Positions 41,178 through 51,335 of a stretch of 64,000 nucleotides of DNA are shown piece by piece (the stretch's first letter is position 1; each line of letters opens with the position of its first letter). This stretch comes from Candidatus Flavonifractor merdavium (GTDB lineage: Bacteria; Bacillota; Clostridia; Oscillospirales; Oscillospiraceae), in NCBI GenBank assembly GCA_019119335.1, contig DWXF01000022.1, forward strand, positions 21,841-85,840, written 5' to 3'. A program made the translations under genes and the position numbers. The notes below the pieces were generated by a model. The model ran no database searches and was not told the DNA's origin. It worked only from the letters and a program-made list of their open reading frames with translations.

Positions 41178-42299
41178 ATGGCAACAGTATCTCTGAAAGG
41201 CATCAAGAAGATCTACGACAACAAGGTGACCGCCGTCCACGACTTCAATCTGGAGATCGCGGACAAGGAATTCATCGTGCTGGTTGGACCTTCCGGCTGC
41301 GGCAAGTCCACCACGCTGCGGATGGTGGCCGGTCTGGAGGACATCTCTGAGGGCGATCTGCTCATCGGCGGCAAGCGGATGAACGACGTGGAGCCCAAGG
41401 ACCGGGACATCGCCATGGTGTTCCAGAGCTACGCGCTGTACCCCCATATGACGGTATATGAGAACATGGCTTTCGCTCTGAAGCTGCGGAAGGTGCCCAA
41501 GGAGGAGATCGACAAGAAGGTGCGGGAGGCCGCCGCCATTCTGGATATCACCCAGTATCTGGACCGCAAGCCCAAGGCTCTGTCCGGCGGCCAGCGCCAG
41601 CGTGTGGCCATCGGCCGGGCCATCGTCCGTGATCCCCAGGTGTTCCTGATGGACGAGCCGCTGTCTAACCTGGACGCCAAGCTGCGTAACCAGATGCGTG
41701 CCGAGATCATCAAGCTGCGCCAGCGCATCAACACCACCTTCATCTACGTGACCCACGACCAGACCGAGGCCATGACCCTGGGCGACCGGATCGTGATTAT
41801 GAAGGACGGCTTCATCCAGCAGATCGGCACCCCTCAGGAGGTGTTTGACCGCCCCGCCAACCTGTTTGTGGCCGGCTTTATCGGCACGCCTCAGATGAAC
41901 TTCTTTGACGGCAATCTGAGCAAGCAGGGCGGCAAGTACCAGATCACCGTGGGCACCGCGGTGATGGAGCTGGCCGACAAGGCCCAGCAGATTCTGACCG
42001 AGAAGGGCGTCGAGGAGATGGACGTGGTTGTGGGCGTCCGGCCCGAGCACATTACCTTCGCTCCTACCGCTGGGCCTCACACCATCTCCAGCAAGGTGGA
42101 CGTGTCCGAGATGATGGGCAGCGAGGTGTACCTCCACGTCAACGCCGTGGGCAAGGACGTGGTGCTGCGGGTGCCCACCGTGGACCTGCCCGAGGAGCAC
42201 CGGGCCGGCATCCCCTATGGTACCGAGATCAATTTCACCTTCCGGCCTGAGCTTATCCACCTGTTCAACCCCGAGACCGAGCGCAACGTGCTGTATTGA
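41178..42299 (+). CDS. Sugar ABC transporter ATP-binding protein (MsmK/UgpC type)
   Basis: 373 residues. Walker A GPSGCGKSTT (about 38-47), signature LSGGQRQR, Walker B VFLMDEPLSNLDAKLR and a C-terminal TOBE/MOBE domain (about 240-373) typical of carbohydrate importers. It energises the two permeases of this operon and may serve other sugar transporters, as MsmK does. The start at 41178 matches the family N-terminus (MATVSLKGIKK), but the ribosome site is weak: no AGGAGG lies within 15 bases. Confidence 0.93.
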   Translation: MATVSLKGIKKIYDNKVTAVHDFNLEIADKEFIVLVGPSGCGKSTTLRMVAGLEDISEGDLLIGGKRMNDVEPKDRDIAMVFQSYALYPHMTVYENMAFALKLRKVPKEEIDKKVREAAAILDITQYLDRKPKALSGGQRQRVAIGRAIVRDPQVFLMDEPLSNLDAKLRNQMRAEIIKLRQRINTTFIYVTHDQTEAMTLGDRIVIMKDGFIQQIGTPQEVFDRPANLFVAGFIGTPQMNFFDGNLSKQGGKYQITVGTAVMELADKAQQILTEKGVEEMDVVVGVRPEHITFAPTAGPHTISSKVDVSEMMGSEVYLHVNAVGKDVVLRVPTVDLPEEHRAGIPYGTEINFTFRPELIHLFNPETERNVLY

Positions 42300-42306
42300 T
42301 TCCATG

Positions 42307-42345
42307 AAAAAGCTCCGCGAACCAAAGGTTCGCGGAGCTTTTTGC
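42307..42345. terminator. Terminator of the nan/nag operon, bidirectional
   Basis: A 17-bp perfect stem (42307-42323 with 42327-42343) with an AAA loop and flanking A and T runs. Confidence 0.9.
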
Positions 42346-42347
42346 AT

Positions 42348-42935
42348 TTAGTAGGGATCCAGAGGGTCCACATCCACCGGGTGGGTCTTGCGGTACTCCT
42401 TGGTCCAGCGGGAGAGCTGAAACAGGGTCCACAGGTCGGCGGCGCCGGAATAAACCAGGGCTGCGCCGATGAGCTGCACCAGGGTGGCGCCTGCCAGCAT
42501 GGGCCAGAATACCACCACCAGGCCCAGAACCACAGTGATGAGGGAGAGCACCAGATAGATGGTCCAGCCCCCGTGCTCCATCCGCCGCAGCTCCAGAGCC
42601 CGCTTCAGGTTGAGCAGCCCGTCAATGAGGATATAGATGCCCAGAATCATGGTCAGGATGTTCTGGAACAGGGTGGGCTGGAAGAGCAGCACCACGCCGA
42701 CGGCGGCGGCCACAATGCCCAGCAGCAGCGCGAGGAAGCTGCCCGCCCGCCGCTCTTCTGTCCGGCAGAAGCCGACAATGGCAAATATTCCGTACAGCAG
42801 CAGGATCCCTCCGGTGAGGTAGCACAGCACGTCCATCACTGTGACGGGCCACAGCAGCAGCACCAGACCCAGCAGCACATAGAGGATGGCCAGCACCACA
42901 AAGCTGATAGTGAGATTTTTCAGCCGGTCTCTCAT
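42348..42935 (-). CDS. HdeD/DUF308 family membrane protein
   Basis: 195 residues with six hydrophobic helices in the repeated two-helix DUF308 pattern (YVLLGLVLLLWPVTVMDVL, IYILIDGLLNL). In enterobacteria HdeD is linked to acid resistance; the role here is unknown. A polar C-terminal tail (TKEYRKTHPVD) follows. It is the last gene of the uvrB-to-DUF308 minus-strand run. Confidence 0.88.
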   Translation of the reverse strand: MRDRLKNLTISFVVLAILYVLLGLVLLLWPVTVMDVLCYLTGGILLLYGIFAIVGFCRTEERRAGSFLALLLGIVAAAVGVVLLFQPTLFQNILTMILGIYILIDGLLNLKRALELRRMEHGGWTIYLVLSLITVVLGLVVVFWPMLAGATLVQLIGAALVYSGAADLWTLFQLSRWTKEYRKTHPVDVDPLDPY

Positions 42936-42965
42936 GTTACGACCTTCCTTTCCGGGGGCGGCAGC

Positions 42966-43439
42966 TTACTGCCAGCCCTTGCACACGTCAATCCAGCCGG
43001 CGCTGTTTGCCAGCTGGGCCAGCTCGTCGCAGTTGAGCTGAACGGCAGAGGCGGCGTTGCCCGCCGCGGGGTAAATGGTGTCAAACCGCTGCAGGGAAAC
43101 GTCCAGATAGGCGGTGACGTTGGGATGGGTGATGGCGAAGGGGCACACCCCGCCGATGGTGTGGCCGGTGAATTCCACCACCTGGTCGGGGGTGAGCATG
43201 GTGGCCTTGTGGTGGAACTGGGCCTTGAACTTGCTGTTGTCGATTTTGGCATCCCCGGCGCACACGATGAGAATGGCCCCGTCCTCATGGACAAAGGAGA
43301 GAGTTTTGGCAATGTGGGCGGGCTCACAGCCCACCGCCTGGGCGGCCAGCTCCACCGTGGCGCTGGACACGTCAAACTCCCGGATCCGGTCCTCGTAGCC
43401 CCGCTCCCGCAGGTAGGCCCGGCAGGCTTCGATGGACAT
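42966..43439 (-). CDS. YbaK/EbsC family aminoacyl-tRNA deacylase-like protein
   Basis: 157 residues. The YbaK pattern is clear: EFDVSSATVELAAQAVGCEPAHIAKTL (including the catalytic-site Lys of the family), then GDAKIDNSKF and TGHTIGGVCPF. Such proteins hydrolyse mischarged tRNAs (for example Cys- or Ala-tRNA-Pro) in trans. It starts three bases from the end of the thioesterase gene. Confidence 0.92.
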   Translation of the reverse strand: MSIEACRAYLRERGYEDRIREFDVSSATVELAAQAVGCEPAHIAKTLSFVHEDGAILIVCAGDAKIDNSKFKAQFHHKATMLTPDQVVEFTGHTIGGVCPFAITHPNVTAYLDVSLQRFDTIYPAAGNAASAVQLNCDELAQLANSAGWIDVCKGWQ

Positions 43440-43442
43440 GGC

Positions 43443-43838
43443 TCACTTGCCTCCCTTTTTGGCTTCGGCCTTGGCCAGGAACCGGTCCACAGTGATGATG
43501 AACCGCTCGTGGGTGCCGCCGCCGATGGCCCCGGCCTCGTCAAAGGCCTTCACCGTGAAGGTGAGCTTCTTGCCCTCCACGGCCGTCAGCTCCGCCTCAG
43601 CCCACACCTTCATGCCCACGGGGGTGGCGGCGTCGTGGGTGACCTCCAGCCTGGTGCCCACGGTGCCCTGGCCCTCCTCCAGCTGAGCCTGCACCGCGTT
43701 GACGGCGGCGTTCTCCATCAGGGCGATCATGTAGGGGGTGGCGAATACGGGCACCAGGCCGCTGCCCACGGCGGCGGCGGTGTTCTGGTCCGTTACGACG
43801 GTCTCAGCCTTACCCTTGCTTCCAACAGTGAGAGACAT
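43443..43838 (-). CDS. Hotdog-fold thioesterase (fluoroacetyl-CoA thioesterase-like)
   Basis: 131 residues with a hotdog fold: VVTDQNTAAAVGSGLVPVFATPYMIALMENAA (helix with catalytic Glu and Thr positions as in FlK-like enzymes), then VTHDAATPVGMKV and THERFIITVDRF. I chose the ATG at 43838, 11 bases from AGGAG, over a TTG nine bases upstream that touches the uvrA stop. Acyl-CoA substrate unknown; a housekeeping proofreading role is possible. Confidence 0.88.
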   Translation of the reverse strand: MSLTVGSKGKAETVVTDQNTAAAVGSGLVPVFATPYMIALMENAAVNAVQAQLEEGQGTVGTRLEVTHDAATPVGMKVWAEAELTAVEGKKLTFTVKAFDEAGAIGGGTHERFIITVDRFLAKAEAKKGGK

Positions 43839-43843
43839 GTTGT

Positions 43844-46681
43844 TCAAACTCCTTTCGATTCCAGCATGCGTTTGAGATATTGCCCGGTGTAGCTCTCTGG
43901 GCAGGCAGCCACCTCCTCCGGGGTGCCGGTGGCAACGATGGTGCCGCCGCCGGAGCCCCCCTCGGGGCCCAGGTCGATGATGTGGTCGGCGGTCTTGATC
44001 ACGTCCAGGTTGTGCTCGATGACCACCACCGTGTTGCCCACCTCCACCAGCTTCTGCAGCACCTCAATGAGCTTATGGACGTCGGCGGTGTGCAGGCCGG
44101 TGGTGGGCTCGTCCAGAATATAGATGGTCTTGCCGGTGGACCGCTTGGCCAGCTCGGTGGCCAGCTTCACCCGCTGGGCCTCGCCGCCGGACAGCTCGGT
44201 GGAGGGCTGGCCCAGCTTCACATAGCTGAGACCAACTTCATAGAGGGTCTGGAGCTTGTTGTACAGCCTGGGCAGGGCCTCGAAGAAGGGGAGGGCCTCC
44301 TCCACCGTCATGTCCAGCACCTCGTAGATGTTTTTGCCCTTGTAGCGCACCTCCAGGGTCTCCCGGTTGTACCGCTTGCCCTTGCATACCTCGCAGGGCA
44401 CATAGATGTCGGGGAGGAAGTGCATTTCGATCTTAATGAGGCCGTCGCCCTGGCAGGCCTCGCACCGCCCCCCCCGCACGTTGAAGGAGAACCGGCCGGG
44501 GCCGTAGCCCCGGGCTTTGGCGTCGGGGGTGGAGGCGAACAGGTCCCGGATGTCGTTGAACAGCCCCGTGTAGGTGGCGGGGTTGGACCGGGGGGTGCGG
44601 CCGATAGGAGACTGGTCGATGTCAATGACCTTGTCCAGATACTCCTCCCCCTCGATGGCGGCGTGCTTGCCCGCCCGGGTCTTGGCCCGGTTCAGGTCGG
44701 CGGCCAGCCGCTTGTAGAGGATTTCGTTGACCAGAGAGGATTTGCCGCTGCCCGACACGCCGGTGACGCAGGTAAAGGTGCCCAGGGGAATGGACACGTC
44801 CACGTTTTGCAGGTTATTCTCCGCCGCGCCCCGGATGGTGAGGAAGTGGCCGTTGCCCTTTCGCCGCTCGGTGGGGACGGGGATCTGCTTCCGGCCGGAG
44901 AGGTAGTCGCCGGTGATGGAGCCGGGGGTGTTCATCACCTCTTCGGCGGTGCCGCAGGCCACCACCTGTCCGCCGTGGACCCCGGCCCCCGGGCCGATGT
45001 CCACGATATAGTCGGCCTGGCACATGGTGTCCTCGTCGTGCTCCACCACCAGCAGGGTGTTGCCCAGATCCCGCAGGTGCTTTAAGGTGTCCAGCAGCTT
45101 GTCGTTGTCCCGCTGGTGCAGGCCGATGGAGGGCTCGTCCAGAATATAGAGTACCCCCATCAGGGAGGAGCCGATCTGGGTGGCCAGCCGGATGCGCTGG
45201 CTCTCGCCGCCGGACAGGGTGGCGGCCGCCCGGCTCAGGGTCAGGTATTGCAGCCCCACGCTCTGGAGAAAGCCCAGCCGGTTTTTGATCTCCTTGAGGA
45301 TCCGGTCGGCAATGAGCATCTTCTGCTCCGACAGCTCCAGGTGGTCGATGAAGTCCAGCGCGTCGGTCACCGACTTCCGGCAGAAGGTGTCAATGTTCAG
45401 CCCCCCCACCGTGACTGCCAGGGCCTCCTTCCGCAGCCGCTTGCCGCCGCAGTCGGGGCAGGGCCGCTCGCCCATGCAGTCTTCCAGGTCCCGGCGCATG
45501 GCGTCGGACTGGGTCTCCTTGTACCGCCGCTCCAGGTTGTTGATGATCCCCTCAAAGGGCTGCATAAGGGTGCCGTGGCCGTTGGCCCGGTCATAGGTCA
45601 GCTTCAGCTTTTCCCCCTTGGTGCCGTAGAGGATCACGTCCATGACCTCCTCCGGCAGATCCTTTACCGGGGTGGTGAGCTTGAAGCCGTATTTTTTGGA
45701 CAGGGCGTCAAAGTACATCCGGGAGATGGAGTCCCCCTTGATGTTGTTCCAGCCGGAGGCGGTGATGGCCCCGTCCAGAATGGACAGCTCCTTGTTGGGG
45801 ATGATCAGGTCGGGGTCCACCTTCAGCTGGGAGCCCAAACCGGTGCAGGTGGGGCAGGCGCCGAAGGGATTGTTGAAGGAGAACATCCGGGGGGAGAGCT
45901 CCTCGATGGAGATGCCGCAGTCCTCGCAGGCGTAGTTCTGGGAGAACAGGATGTCCCGGTCCTCCCCCACGATGTTGATGACCACCAGCCCCCCCGCCAG
46001 GCTGGAGGTCACCTCCACGCTGTCGGTAAGCCGCCGGGCGATGTCCTCCCGGATCACCAGTCGGTCCACCACGATCTCAATGTTGTGCTTCTTGTTCTTG
46101 TCCAGCTCGATGGTCTCAGTGAGGTCATACAGGGAGCCGTCTACCCGGCAGCGGACGTAGCCGGACTTCCGGGCGTCCTCAAAGATCTTCTGATGGGTGC
46201 CCTTCTTGCCCCGCACCACCGGGGCCATCACCTGGATCCGGGTGGCCTCGGGGAGGGCGAGCACCTGGTCGATGATCTGGTCAATGGTCTGCTGCTTGAT
46301 CTCCTTGCCGCACTTGGGGCAGTGGGGGGTGCCCACCCGGGCCCACAGCAGCCGGAGATAGTCGTAGATCTCGGTCACCGTGCCCACGGTGGACCGGGGG
46401 TTTTTGGAGGTGGTTTTCTGGTCGATGGAGATGGCGGGGGAGAGGCCGTCGATGTAGTCCACGTCGGGCTTTTCCATCTGCCCCAAAAACATGCGGGCAT
46501 AGGAGGACAGGGACTCCACATACCGGCGCTGACCCTCGGCGTAAATGGTGTCAAAGGCCAGGGAGGACTTGCCGCTGCCCGACAGGCCGGTGAGCACCAC
46601 CAGCTTGTCCCGGGGGATGTCCACGTCGATATTTTTCAGGTTGTTGGCCCGTGCGCCTTTGACGGAAATATGGTCCAGCAT
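43844..46681 (-). CDS. uvrA: UvrABC system protein A
   Basis: 945 residues, full length. Two ABC ATPase modules: first Walker [10 protein letters not shown] (32-40), second GVSGSGKSS; signatures LSGGESQRI and LSGGEAQRV. Zinc modules include CPKCGKEI, the CEDCG/CPTC pair and CEACQGDG. It recognises DNA damage and loads UvrB. The AKR gene lies 24 bases upstream, and uvrB beyond that, so all three may be one SOS-controlled transcript. Confidence 0.97.
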   Translation of the reverse strand: MLDHISVKGARANNLKNIDVDIPRDKLVVLTGLSGSGKSSLAFDTIYAEGQRRYVESLSSYARMFLGQMEKPDVDYIDGLSPAISIDQKTTSKNPRSTVGTVTEIYDYLRLLWARVGTPHCPKCGKEIKQQTIDQIIDQVLALPEATRIQVMAPVVRGKKGTHQKIFEDARKSGYVRCRVDGSLYDLTETIELDKNKKHNIEIVVDRLVIREDIARRLTDSVEVTSSLAGGLVVINIVGEDRDILFSQNYACEDCGISIEELSPRMFSFNNPFGACPTCTGLGSQLKVDPDLIIPNKELSILDGAITASGWNNIKGDSISRMYFDALSKKYGFKLTTPVKDLPEEVMDVILYGTKGEKLKLTYDRANGHGTLMQPFEGIINNLERRYKETQSDAMRRDLEDCMGERPCPDCGGKRLRKEALAVTVGGLNIDTFCRKSVTDALDFIDHLELSEQKMLIADRILKEIKNRLGFLQSVGLQYLTLSRAAATLSGGESQRIRLATQIGSSLMGVLYILDEPSIGLHQRDNDKLLDTLKHLRDLGNTLLVVEHDEDTMCQADYIVDIGPGAGVHGGQVVACGTAEEVMNTPGSITGDYLSGRKQIPVPTERRKGNGHFLTIRGAAENNLQNVDVSIPLGTFTCVTGVSGSGKSSLVNEILYKRLAADLNRAKTRAGKHAAIEGEEYLDKVIDIDQSPIGRTPRSNPATYTGLFNDIRDLFASTPDAKARGYGPGRFSFNVRGGRCEACQGDGLIKIEMHFLPDIYVPCEVCKGKRYNRETLEVRYKGKNIYEVLDMTVEEALPFFEALPRLYNKLQTLYEVGLSYVKLGQPSTELSGGEAQRVKLATELAKRSTGKTIYILDEPTTGLHTADVHKLIEVLQKLVEVGNTVVVIEHNLDVIKTADHIIDLGPEGGSGGGTIVATGTPEEVAACPESYTGQYLKRMLESKGV

Positions 46682-46705
46682 AATGGAAGAACTCCTTTGA
46701 AACGA

Positions 46706-47716
46706 TCAGTAGCCGAATACCTTGGCCACATCCTCCAGCATGTCCCGGATGGGCAGATTGTAGGGGCAGCGCTTTTCGCAGGCGCCGCACATGACGCAGG
46801 ACCCGGCGTGATATGGCATGGCCTTGTACCGCTCCTGGGCCCAGCCCGCCAGTCCGTACTTGCGGGCGTAGTTGGCCAGCAGGAAGTTTTGGGGGATGTC
46901 GATGCCGTTGGGGCAGGGGGCGCAGTAGCCGCACCGGCGGCAGAACTGGGTGCCCAGCTTCTTGCGGATGGCGGCGCAGCGGTCCAGCTCCTCCTGGGTG
47001 AGGGGGGCGGTCAGGTCCACGGCGGCGTTGCGCTCCACTTCTTCCGGGGAACCCATGCCGGGGATGGAGATATCCATGACGCCGGAGGCGGCGATGTACC
47101 GCAGGGCCAGGTTCCAGTCCTCCAGATTGCCGCCGGCCAGAGGCTTCATGGCGATGGTGCCCATCCCCTTCTCCCGGGCCAGGAGCAGGACGTCCCGGCC
47201 CTGATCCTCCACGATGTTGAAGGGGAACATGACGGTCTCCAGCTTGTCGGCGTAGCGCTCCACCAGAATCTTCATGGCGTCGGCGCTGTGGCAGGTGACG
47301 CCGATGTGGCCCACCTTGCCCGCCGCTTTGGCCTCGGCCAGGGCCTCGTAGGCGCCGTCCGGCCCGAACACCCTTTCAATGTCCTTTTCCAGCAGGTTGT
47401 GGAGCTGGTAGAGGTCGATGTGGTCCATGCGCAGATTTTTCAGACTGGTCTCCACGTCCTGGGCCATGGAGGCCTTGTCCCGGGACATGCTCTTGGTGGC
47501 CAGGATAAACTTGTCCCGGCGGCCCTCCAGAGCGGCCCCCAGATACTCCTCGGACACGGTGTAGCCCCGGGCGGTGTCGATATAGTTGATGCCGTATTCT
47601 TCCAGCTTGTCCACCACCGCCATGGTGTTGGCGGCGTCGGAGCGCTGGATGGGGATGCCGCCGAAGGAGATAGCGGAGGCTTTGAGTCCAGTTTTACCCA
47701 AAGTAACGTAATTCAT
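46706..47716 (-). CDS. Aldo/keto reductase with C-terminal 4Fe-4S domain
   Basis: 336 residues. The AKR barrel has Asp and Tyr in NYIDTARGYTVSEE and the Lys/His positions (ILATKSM, CHSADAM). The last 80 residues carry CRRCGYCAPCPNGIDIP and CVMCGACEKRCPYN, an 8-Cys ferredoxin-like domain as in the anaerobe AKR group. It lies between uvrB and uvrA in the same direction, an unusual insertion into an otherwise DNA-repair unit. Substrate unknown. Confidence 0.93.
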   Translation of the reverse strand: MNYVTLGKTGLKASAISFGGIPIQRSDAANTMAVVDKLEEYGINYIDTARGYTVSEEYLGAALEGRRDKFILATKSMSRDKASMAQDVETSLKNLRMDHIDLYQLHNLLEKDIERVFGPDGAYEALAEAKAAGKVGHIGVTCHSADAMKILVERYADKLETVMFPFNIVEDQGRDVLLLAREKGMGTIAMKPLAGGNLEDWNLALRYIAASGVMDISIPGMGSPEEVERNAAVDLTAPLTQEELDRCAAIRKKLGTQFCRRCGYCAPCPNGIDIPQNFLLANYARKYGLAGWAQERYKAMPYHAGSCVMCGACEKRCPYNLPIRDMLEDVAKVFGY

Positions 47717-47767
47717 GTGAAATACCTCGCTTATATTCCATATAGTCGTGAATAGACCGGGATGAAA

Positions 47768-49729
47768 TCAGCTTTGCCCCCGCAGCTCGATGATGCGGTC
47801 CCGCAGCACAGCGGCGTACTCGAACTCCAGCCGCTTGGAGGCCTCCCGCATCTCCTTCTCCAGCTTGGCGATGGCGGCCTCCCGCTCCTTCTTGGACAGG
47901 GCCTGCTTGGAGTGGGGCAGCTCCCCCTTTTCCTCCGACAGGTCGATGACGTCCCGCACCGACTTGATGATGGTCTTGGGTACAATGCCGTGGGCCTGGT
48001 TGAAGGCGTCCTGCTTGGCCCGCCTCCGCTCGGTCTCGTCCATGGCCCGGCGCATGGAGGGGGTGATGGAGTCGGCGTACATGATGACCAGGCCGTCGGC
48101 GTTGCGGGCCGCCCGGCCGATGGTCTGGATCAGGGAGGTCTCGGAGCGGAGGAAGCCCTCCTTGTCGGCGTCCAGAATGGCCACCAGACTGACCTCCGGC
48201 AGGTCCAGGCCCTCCCGCAGCAGGTTGATGCCCACCAGCACGTCGAAGGCGCCCAGCCGCAGGTCCCGGATAATCTCCATCCGCTCGATGGTGTCGATGT
48301 CGTGGTGCATATACCGCACCTTGATGCCCGCGTTGGTCAGGTAGGCGGTCAGGTCCTCCGCCATCTTTTTGGTAAGGGTGGTGACCAGCACCCGCTCCTT
48401 CCGGGCGGTGCGCTCGTTGATCTCCCCGATGAGGTCGTCGATCTGTCCCTCCACCGGCCGTACCTCGATTTTGGGGTCCAGCAGGCCGGTGGGGCGGATC
48501 ACCTGCTCCACGATCTGGCCAGACCGCTCCCGCTCATAGTCGCCGGGGGTGGCGGATACATACACCACCTGGTTGAGCCGCTTTTGGAACTCCTCAAATT
48601 TCAGCGGCCGGTTGTCAAAGGCGCAGGGGAGCCGGAAGCCGTAGTCCACCAGGGAGGTCTTTCTGGCCCGGTCGCCGTTGTACATGGCCCGCACCTGGGG
48701 GAGGGTGACGTGGCTCTCGTCGATGAAGAGGACAAAGTCCTTGGGGAAATAATCCAGCAGGGTGTGGGGGGGCGACCCGGCGGGCCGGCCCTCGATCACC
48801 CGGGAGTAGTTCTCAATGCCGGTGCAGTAGCCCAGCTCCTGCATCATCTCCACATCGTACATGGTGCGCTGCTTGATGCGCTGGGCCTCAATAAGCTTGT
48901 TTTCCCGTTCAAAGAAGGCTACCCGCTCCTCCAGCTCCTTGTAGATCTCCTGGATGGCGGCGTCCATCTTCTCCTTGGGGGTGACATAGTGGGTGGCGGG
49001 CCAGACGGGGATGGTGTTCAGCCGCCGGATGGGAGAGCCGGTGACCACGTTGATCTCGGAAATGCGGTCGATCTCGTCCCCAAAGAACTCCACCCGGATG
49101 GCCGAGTCCTTCCAGTAGGCGGGGAAGATCTCCACCGTGTCCCCCCGGACCCGGAACATGTTGCGCTCAAAGGCGATGTCGTTGCGCTCATAGCGGATGT
49201 CTACCAGCTTTTTCAGCAGCTGGTCCCGGTCCATGGTGGCCCCCACCCGGAGGGAGACCATCATCTTGGCAAAGTCCTCCGGCTCGCCCAGGCCGTAGAT
49301 GCAGGACACCGAGGACACCACGATCACGTCCCGCCGCTCCATCAGGGAGGCGGTGGCCGCCAGCCGCAGCCGGTCGATCTCCTCATTTACAGCCGAGTCC
49401 TTTTCGATAAAGGTGTCGGTGTGGGGGATATAGGCCTCCGGCTGGTAGTAGTCGTAGTAGGACACGAAATATTCCACCGCGTTGTTGGGGAAAAACTCCT
49501 TGAACTCGGCGCACAGTTGGGCGGCCAGGGTCTTGTTGTGGGCCAGCACCAGGGTGGGCCGCTGCACCGCCTCGATGACCTTGGCCATGGTAAAGGTCTT
49601 GCCCGAGCCGGTGACCCCCAGCAGGGTCTGCTCGTCCAGGCCGTTTTCGATGCCCGCCGCCAGGGCGGCAATGGTCTCCGGCTGGTCGCCGGCGGGCTGA
49701 TAATCGCTGACTACTTCAAATTTCGGCAT
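47768..49729 (-). CDS. uvrB: UvrABC system protein B
   Basis: 653 residues, full length. Walker [10 protein letters not shown] (38-46), the beta-hairpin [18 protein letters not shown] helicase motif II, and C-terminal UVR domain (ending [24 protein letters not shown]). It verifies damage and recruits UvrC. The promoter has a LexA-like box in its spacer. Confidence 0.97.
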   Translation of the reverse strand: MPKFEVVSDYQPAGDQPETIAALAAGIENGLDEQTLLGVTGSGKTFTMAKVIEAVQRPTLVLAHNKTLAAQLCAEFKEFFPNNAVEYFVSYYDYYQPEAYIPHTDTFIEKDSAVNEEIDRLRLAATASLMERRDVIVVSSVSCIYGLGEPEDFAKMMVSLRVGATMDRDQLLKKLVDIRYERNDIAFERNMFRVRGDTVEIFPAYWKDSAIRVEFFGDEIDRISEINVVTGSPIRRLNTIPVWPATHYVTPKEKMDAAIQEIYKELEERVAFFERENKLIEAQRIKQRTMYDVEMMQELGYCTGIENYSRVIEGRPAGSPPHTLLDYFPKDFVLFIDESHVTLPQVRAMYNGDRARKTSLVDYGFRLPCAFDNRPLKFEEFQKRLNQVVYVSATPGDYERERSGQIVEQVIRPTGLLDPKIEVRPVEGQIDDLIGEINERTARKERVLVTTLTKKMAEDLTAYLTNAGIKVRYMHHDIDTIERMEIIRDLRLGAFDVLVGINLLREGLDLPEVSLVAILDADKEGFLRSETSLIQTIGRAARNADGLVIMYADSITPSMRRAMDETERRRAKQDAFNQAHGIVPKTIIKSVRDVIDLSEEKGELPHSKQALSKKEREAAIAKLEKEMREASKRLEFEYAAVLRDRIIELRGQS

Positions 49730-49748
49730 ACCGTCACCTCACGCCCCC

Positions 49749-49777
49749 ATTGTACCAAAACAAATGTTCTAACGCAA
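49749..49777 (-). promoter_or_regulatory. Promoter of uvrB
   Basis: On the minus strand, TTGCGT (49772-49777), 17 bases, TACAAT (49749-49754). Confidence 0.85.
49758..49769 (-). promoter_or_regulatory. LexA (SOS) box in the uvrB promoter
   Basis: GAACATTTGTTT on the minus strand matches the Gram-positive LexA core GAAC-N4-GTTC with one mismatch. It lies wholly in the spacer between the -35 and -10 boxes, where a repressor would act. Confidence 0.6.
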
Positions 49778-49794
49778 CAGAAACTTCCAAGCCC

Positions 49795-50469
49795 TCAGGG
49801 CTGGTAATAGCCGCTGTCCCGAAGGGAAACCATATCGTCGTCCACAAAGATCAGGTGGTCCACCAGGGTGATGCTCATCGCGCTCAGGATAGCGGCCAGG
49901 CTGTTGGTGGAGGCCAGATCCTCCGGGGAGGGAAGGGCCAGCCCGGACACGTGATTGTGAGCCAGCACCACACCGGCGGCGTTGAGGGACAGGGCGGCCT
50001 CGGCGATGAGCCGGGTGGTGATGGCCACGGCGTTTACGTTGCCCTCGCCCAACCTGCGCACGCCCAGCACCTTGTGCTTGCCGTCCAGACAGAGCAGGCA
50101 CAGCCGTTCGTTGCGGGCGCCGAAGAAATAGGGCCGCAGCAGGGTGCAGTAGTCCCTGGAGTTCCGGGCGATGTCGTCCACCTGGGTGCGGACGGTGAGG
50201 TAACGGCCGGCCAGCTCCTTTACCACCTTGAAGAGGACGGCGGCGTGCTCCCCCACGCCCTTGACCTTCTGCAGCTCCTCCGGGGTGGCGTCCAGCACCC
50301 CGGCCAGGGAGCCGAAGTGCTCCATCAGCTCGTGGGCCAGGGGATTGGTGTCGCTGCGGGGGTTGGCGTAAAAGAGCAGCAGCTCCAGGACCTTGTGGTC
50401 GGGAAAGGAGTCCGGCCGGGCCAGAAATTCAGTTTTCATGCGCTGGCGGTGGCCGTCGTGGGTGCCCAT
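49795..50469 (-). CDS. radC: RadC family protein (JAMM/MPN+)
   Basis: 224 residues. Helix-hairpin-helix region (LQKVKGVGEHAAVLFKVV, about 65-85), then a JAMM metalloprotease-like domain with HNHVSG and SPEDLAST, giving the His-x-His-x10-Asp zinc site. Despite the name, a DNA-repair role is unproven. It starts 23 bases after pyrE. Confidence 0.93.
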   Translation of the reverse strand: MGTHDGHRQRMKTEFLARPDSFPDHKVLELLLFYANPRSDTNPLAHELMEHFGSLAGVLDATPEELQKVKGVGEHAAVLFKVVKELAGRYLTVRTQVDDIARNSRDYCTLLRPYFFGARNERLCLLCLDGKHKVLGVRRLGEGNVNAVAITTRLIAEAALSLNAAGVVLAHNHVSGLALPSPEDLASTNSLAAILSAMSITLVDHLIFVDDDMVSLRDSGYYQP

Positions 50470-50492
50470 AGCCGGACCTCCTCCCTGTCAGT

Positions 50493-51164
50493 TTAGCGGG
50501 CGCCGTACTCCTTCAGGTAGGCCTCCATTCTGCCCTTCATCTCGTCGTCGATATACACCTTGCCGTCGATCTCCCGGTTGTGGAGGAAGGAGATGATCTC
50601 CTTCACGGTGACGATGGGGTGGACGGCGATGCCGTAGTCCTCCCGCAGCTCGTCCAGAGTGGAGCAGTCCCGGGTGCCCCGCTCCATCCGGTCCACGGAG
50701 ACGATGAGGGCCTTCATGTTCACCTTGGCCACGTGCTTGAACAGCTCGATGGACTCCCGGACGGCGGTGCCGGCGGTGACTACGTCCTCCACGATCACCA
50801 CGTTGTCCCCGTCCTGGGGCTTGTAGCCCACCATGGAGCCGCCCTCGCCGTGGTCCTTGACCTCCTTGCGGTTGAAGCAGTAGGGCAGGTCCCGGTCGTA
50901 GTTGCGGTACAGGGAGGCGGCGGCGGACACCGCCAGGGGGATGCCCTTGTAGGCGGGGCCGAACAGGCAGTCGATGCCGTCGGGCAGGCTGTTCTGGATG
51001 CAGGCGGCGTAGTAGTCTCCCAGTTTGGCGGCCTGGGCGCCGGTCTTGTAGTTGCCGGTGTTGATGAAGTAGGGGGTCTTGCGGCCGGACTTGGTGGTGA
51101 AGTCTCCGAAGGTAAGTACGCCGGCGCGCACCATGAAGGTGATAAATTCTTCCTTGTAGGTCAT
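50493..51164 (-). CDS. pyrE: Orotate phosphoribosyltransferase
   Basis: 223 residues. The PRPP-binding loop VIVEDVVTAGTAV is intact, as are FNRKEVKDHGEGG (flexible catalytic loop) and the GPAYKGIPLA region. It makes OMP from orotate in pyrimidine synthesis. radC follows in the same direction. Confidence 0.95.
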   Translation of the reverse strand: MTYKEEFITFMVRAGVLTFGDFTTKSGRKTPYFINTGNYKTGAQAAKLGDYYAACIQNSLPDGIDCLFGPAYKGIPLAVSAAASLYRNYDRDLPYCFNRKEVKDHGEGGSMVGYKPQDGDNVVIVEDVVTAGTAVRESIELFKHVAKVNMKALIVSVDRMERGTRDCSTLDELREDYGIAVHPIVTVKEIISFLHNREIDGKVYIDDEMKGRMEAYLKEYGAR

Positions 51165-51199
51165 GGCAGAAAACCTCGCTTTTCCAAAATTGTCGAACT

Positions 51200-51228
51200 A
51201 TTATACCACTATTTATAGTTACCGGCAA
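51200..51228 (-). promoter_or_regulatory. Promoter of pyrE-radC
   Basis: On the minus strand, TTGCCG (51223-51228), 17 bases, TATAAT (51200-51205). Confidence 0.85.
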
Positions 51229-51296
51229 GGCGGAGCTGGGTAAGACAGGAAAAACTGTTTTTTTAGGAAAACTTAATGTAACAGTTGCCATAGATG

Positions 51297-51305
51297 TGAT
51301 ACAAT
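51297..51305 (+). promoter_or_regulatory. Extended -10 promoter element of the exporter gene
   Basis: TGATACAAT gives TG, one base, TACAAT. No good -35 lies at the normal distance, as is usual for extended -10 promoters. Confidence 0.45.
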
Positions 51306-51335
51306 ACAAAAGATTTCAAAAGAGGAGTGTTGTAT

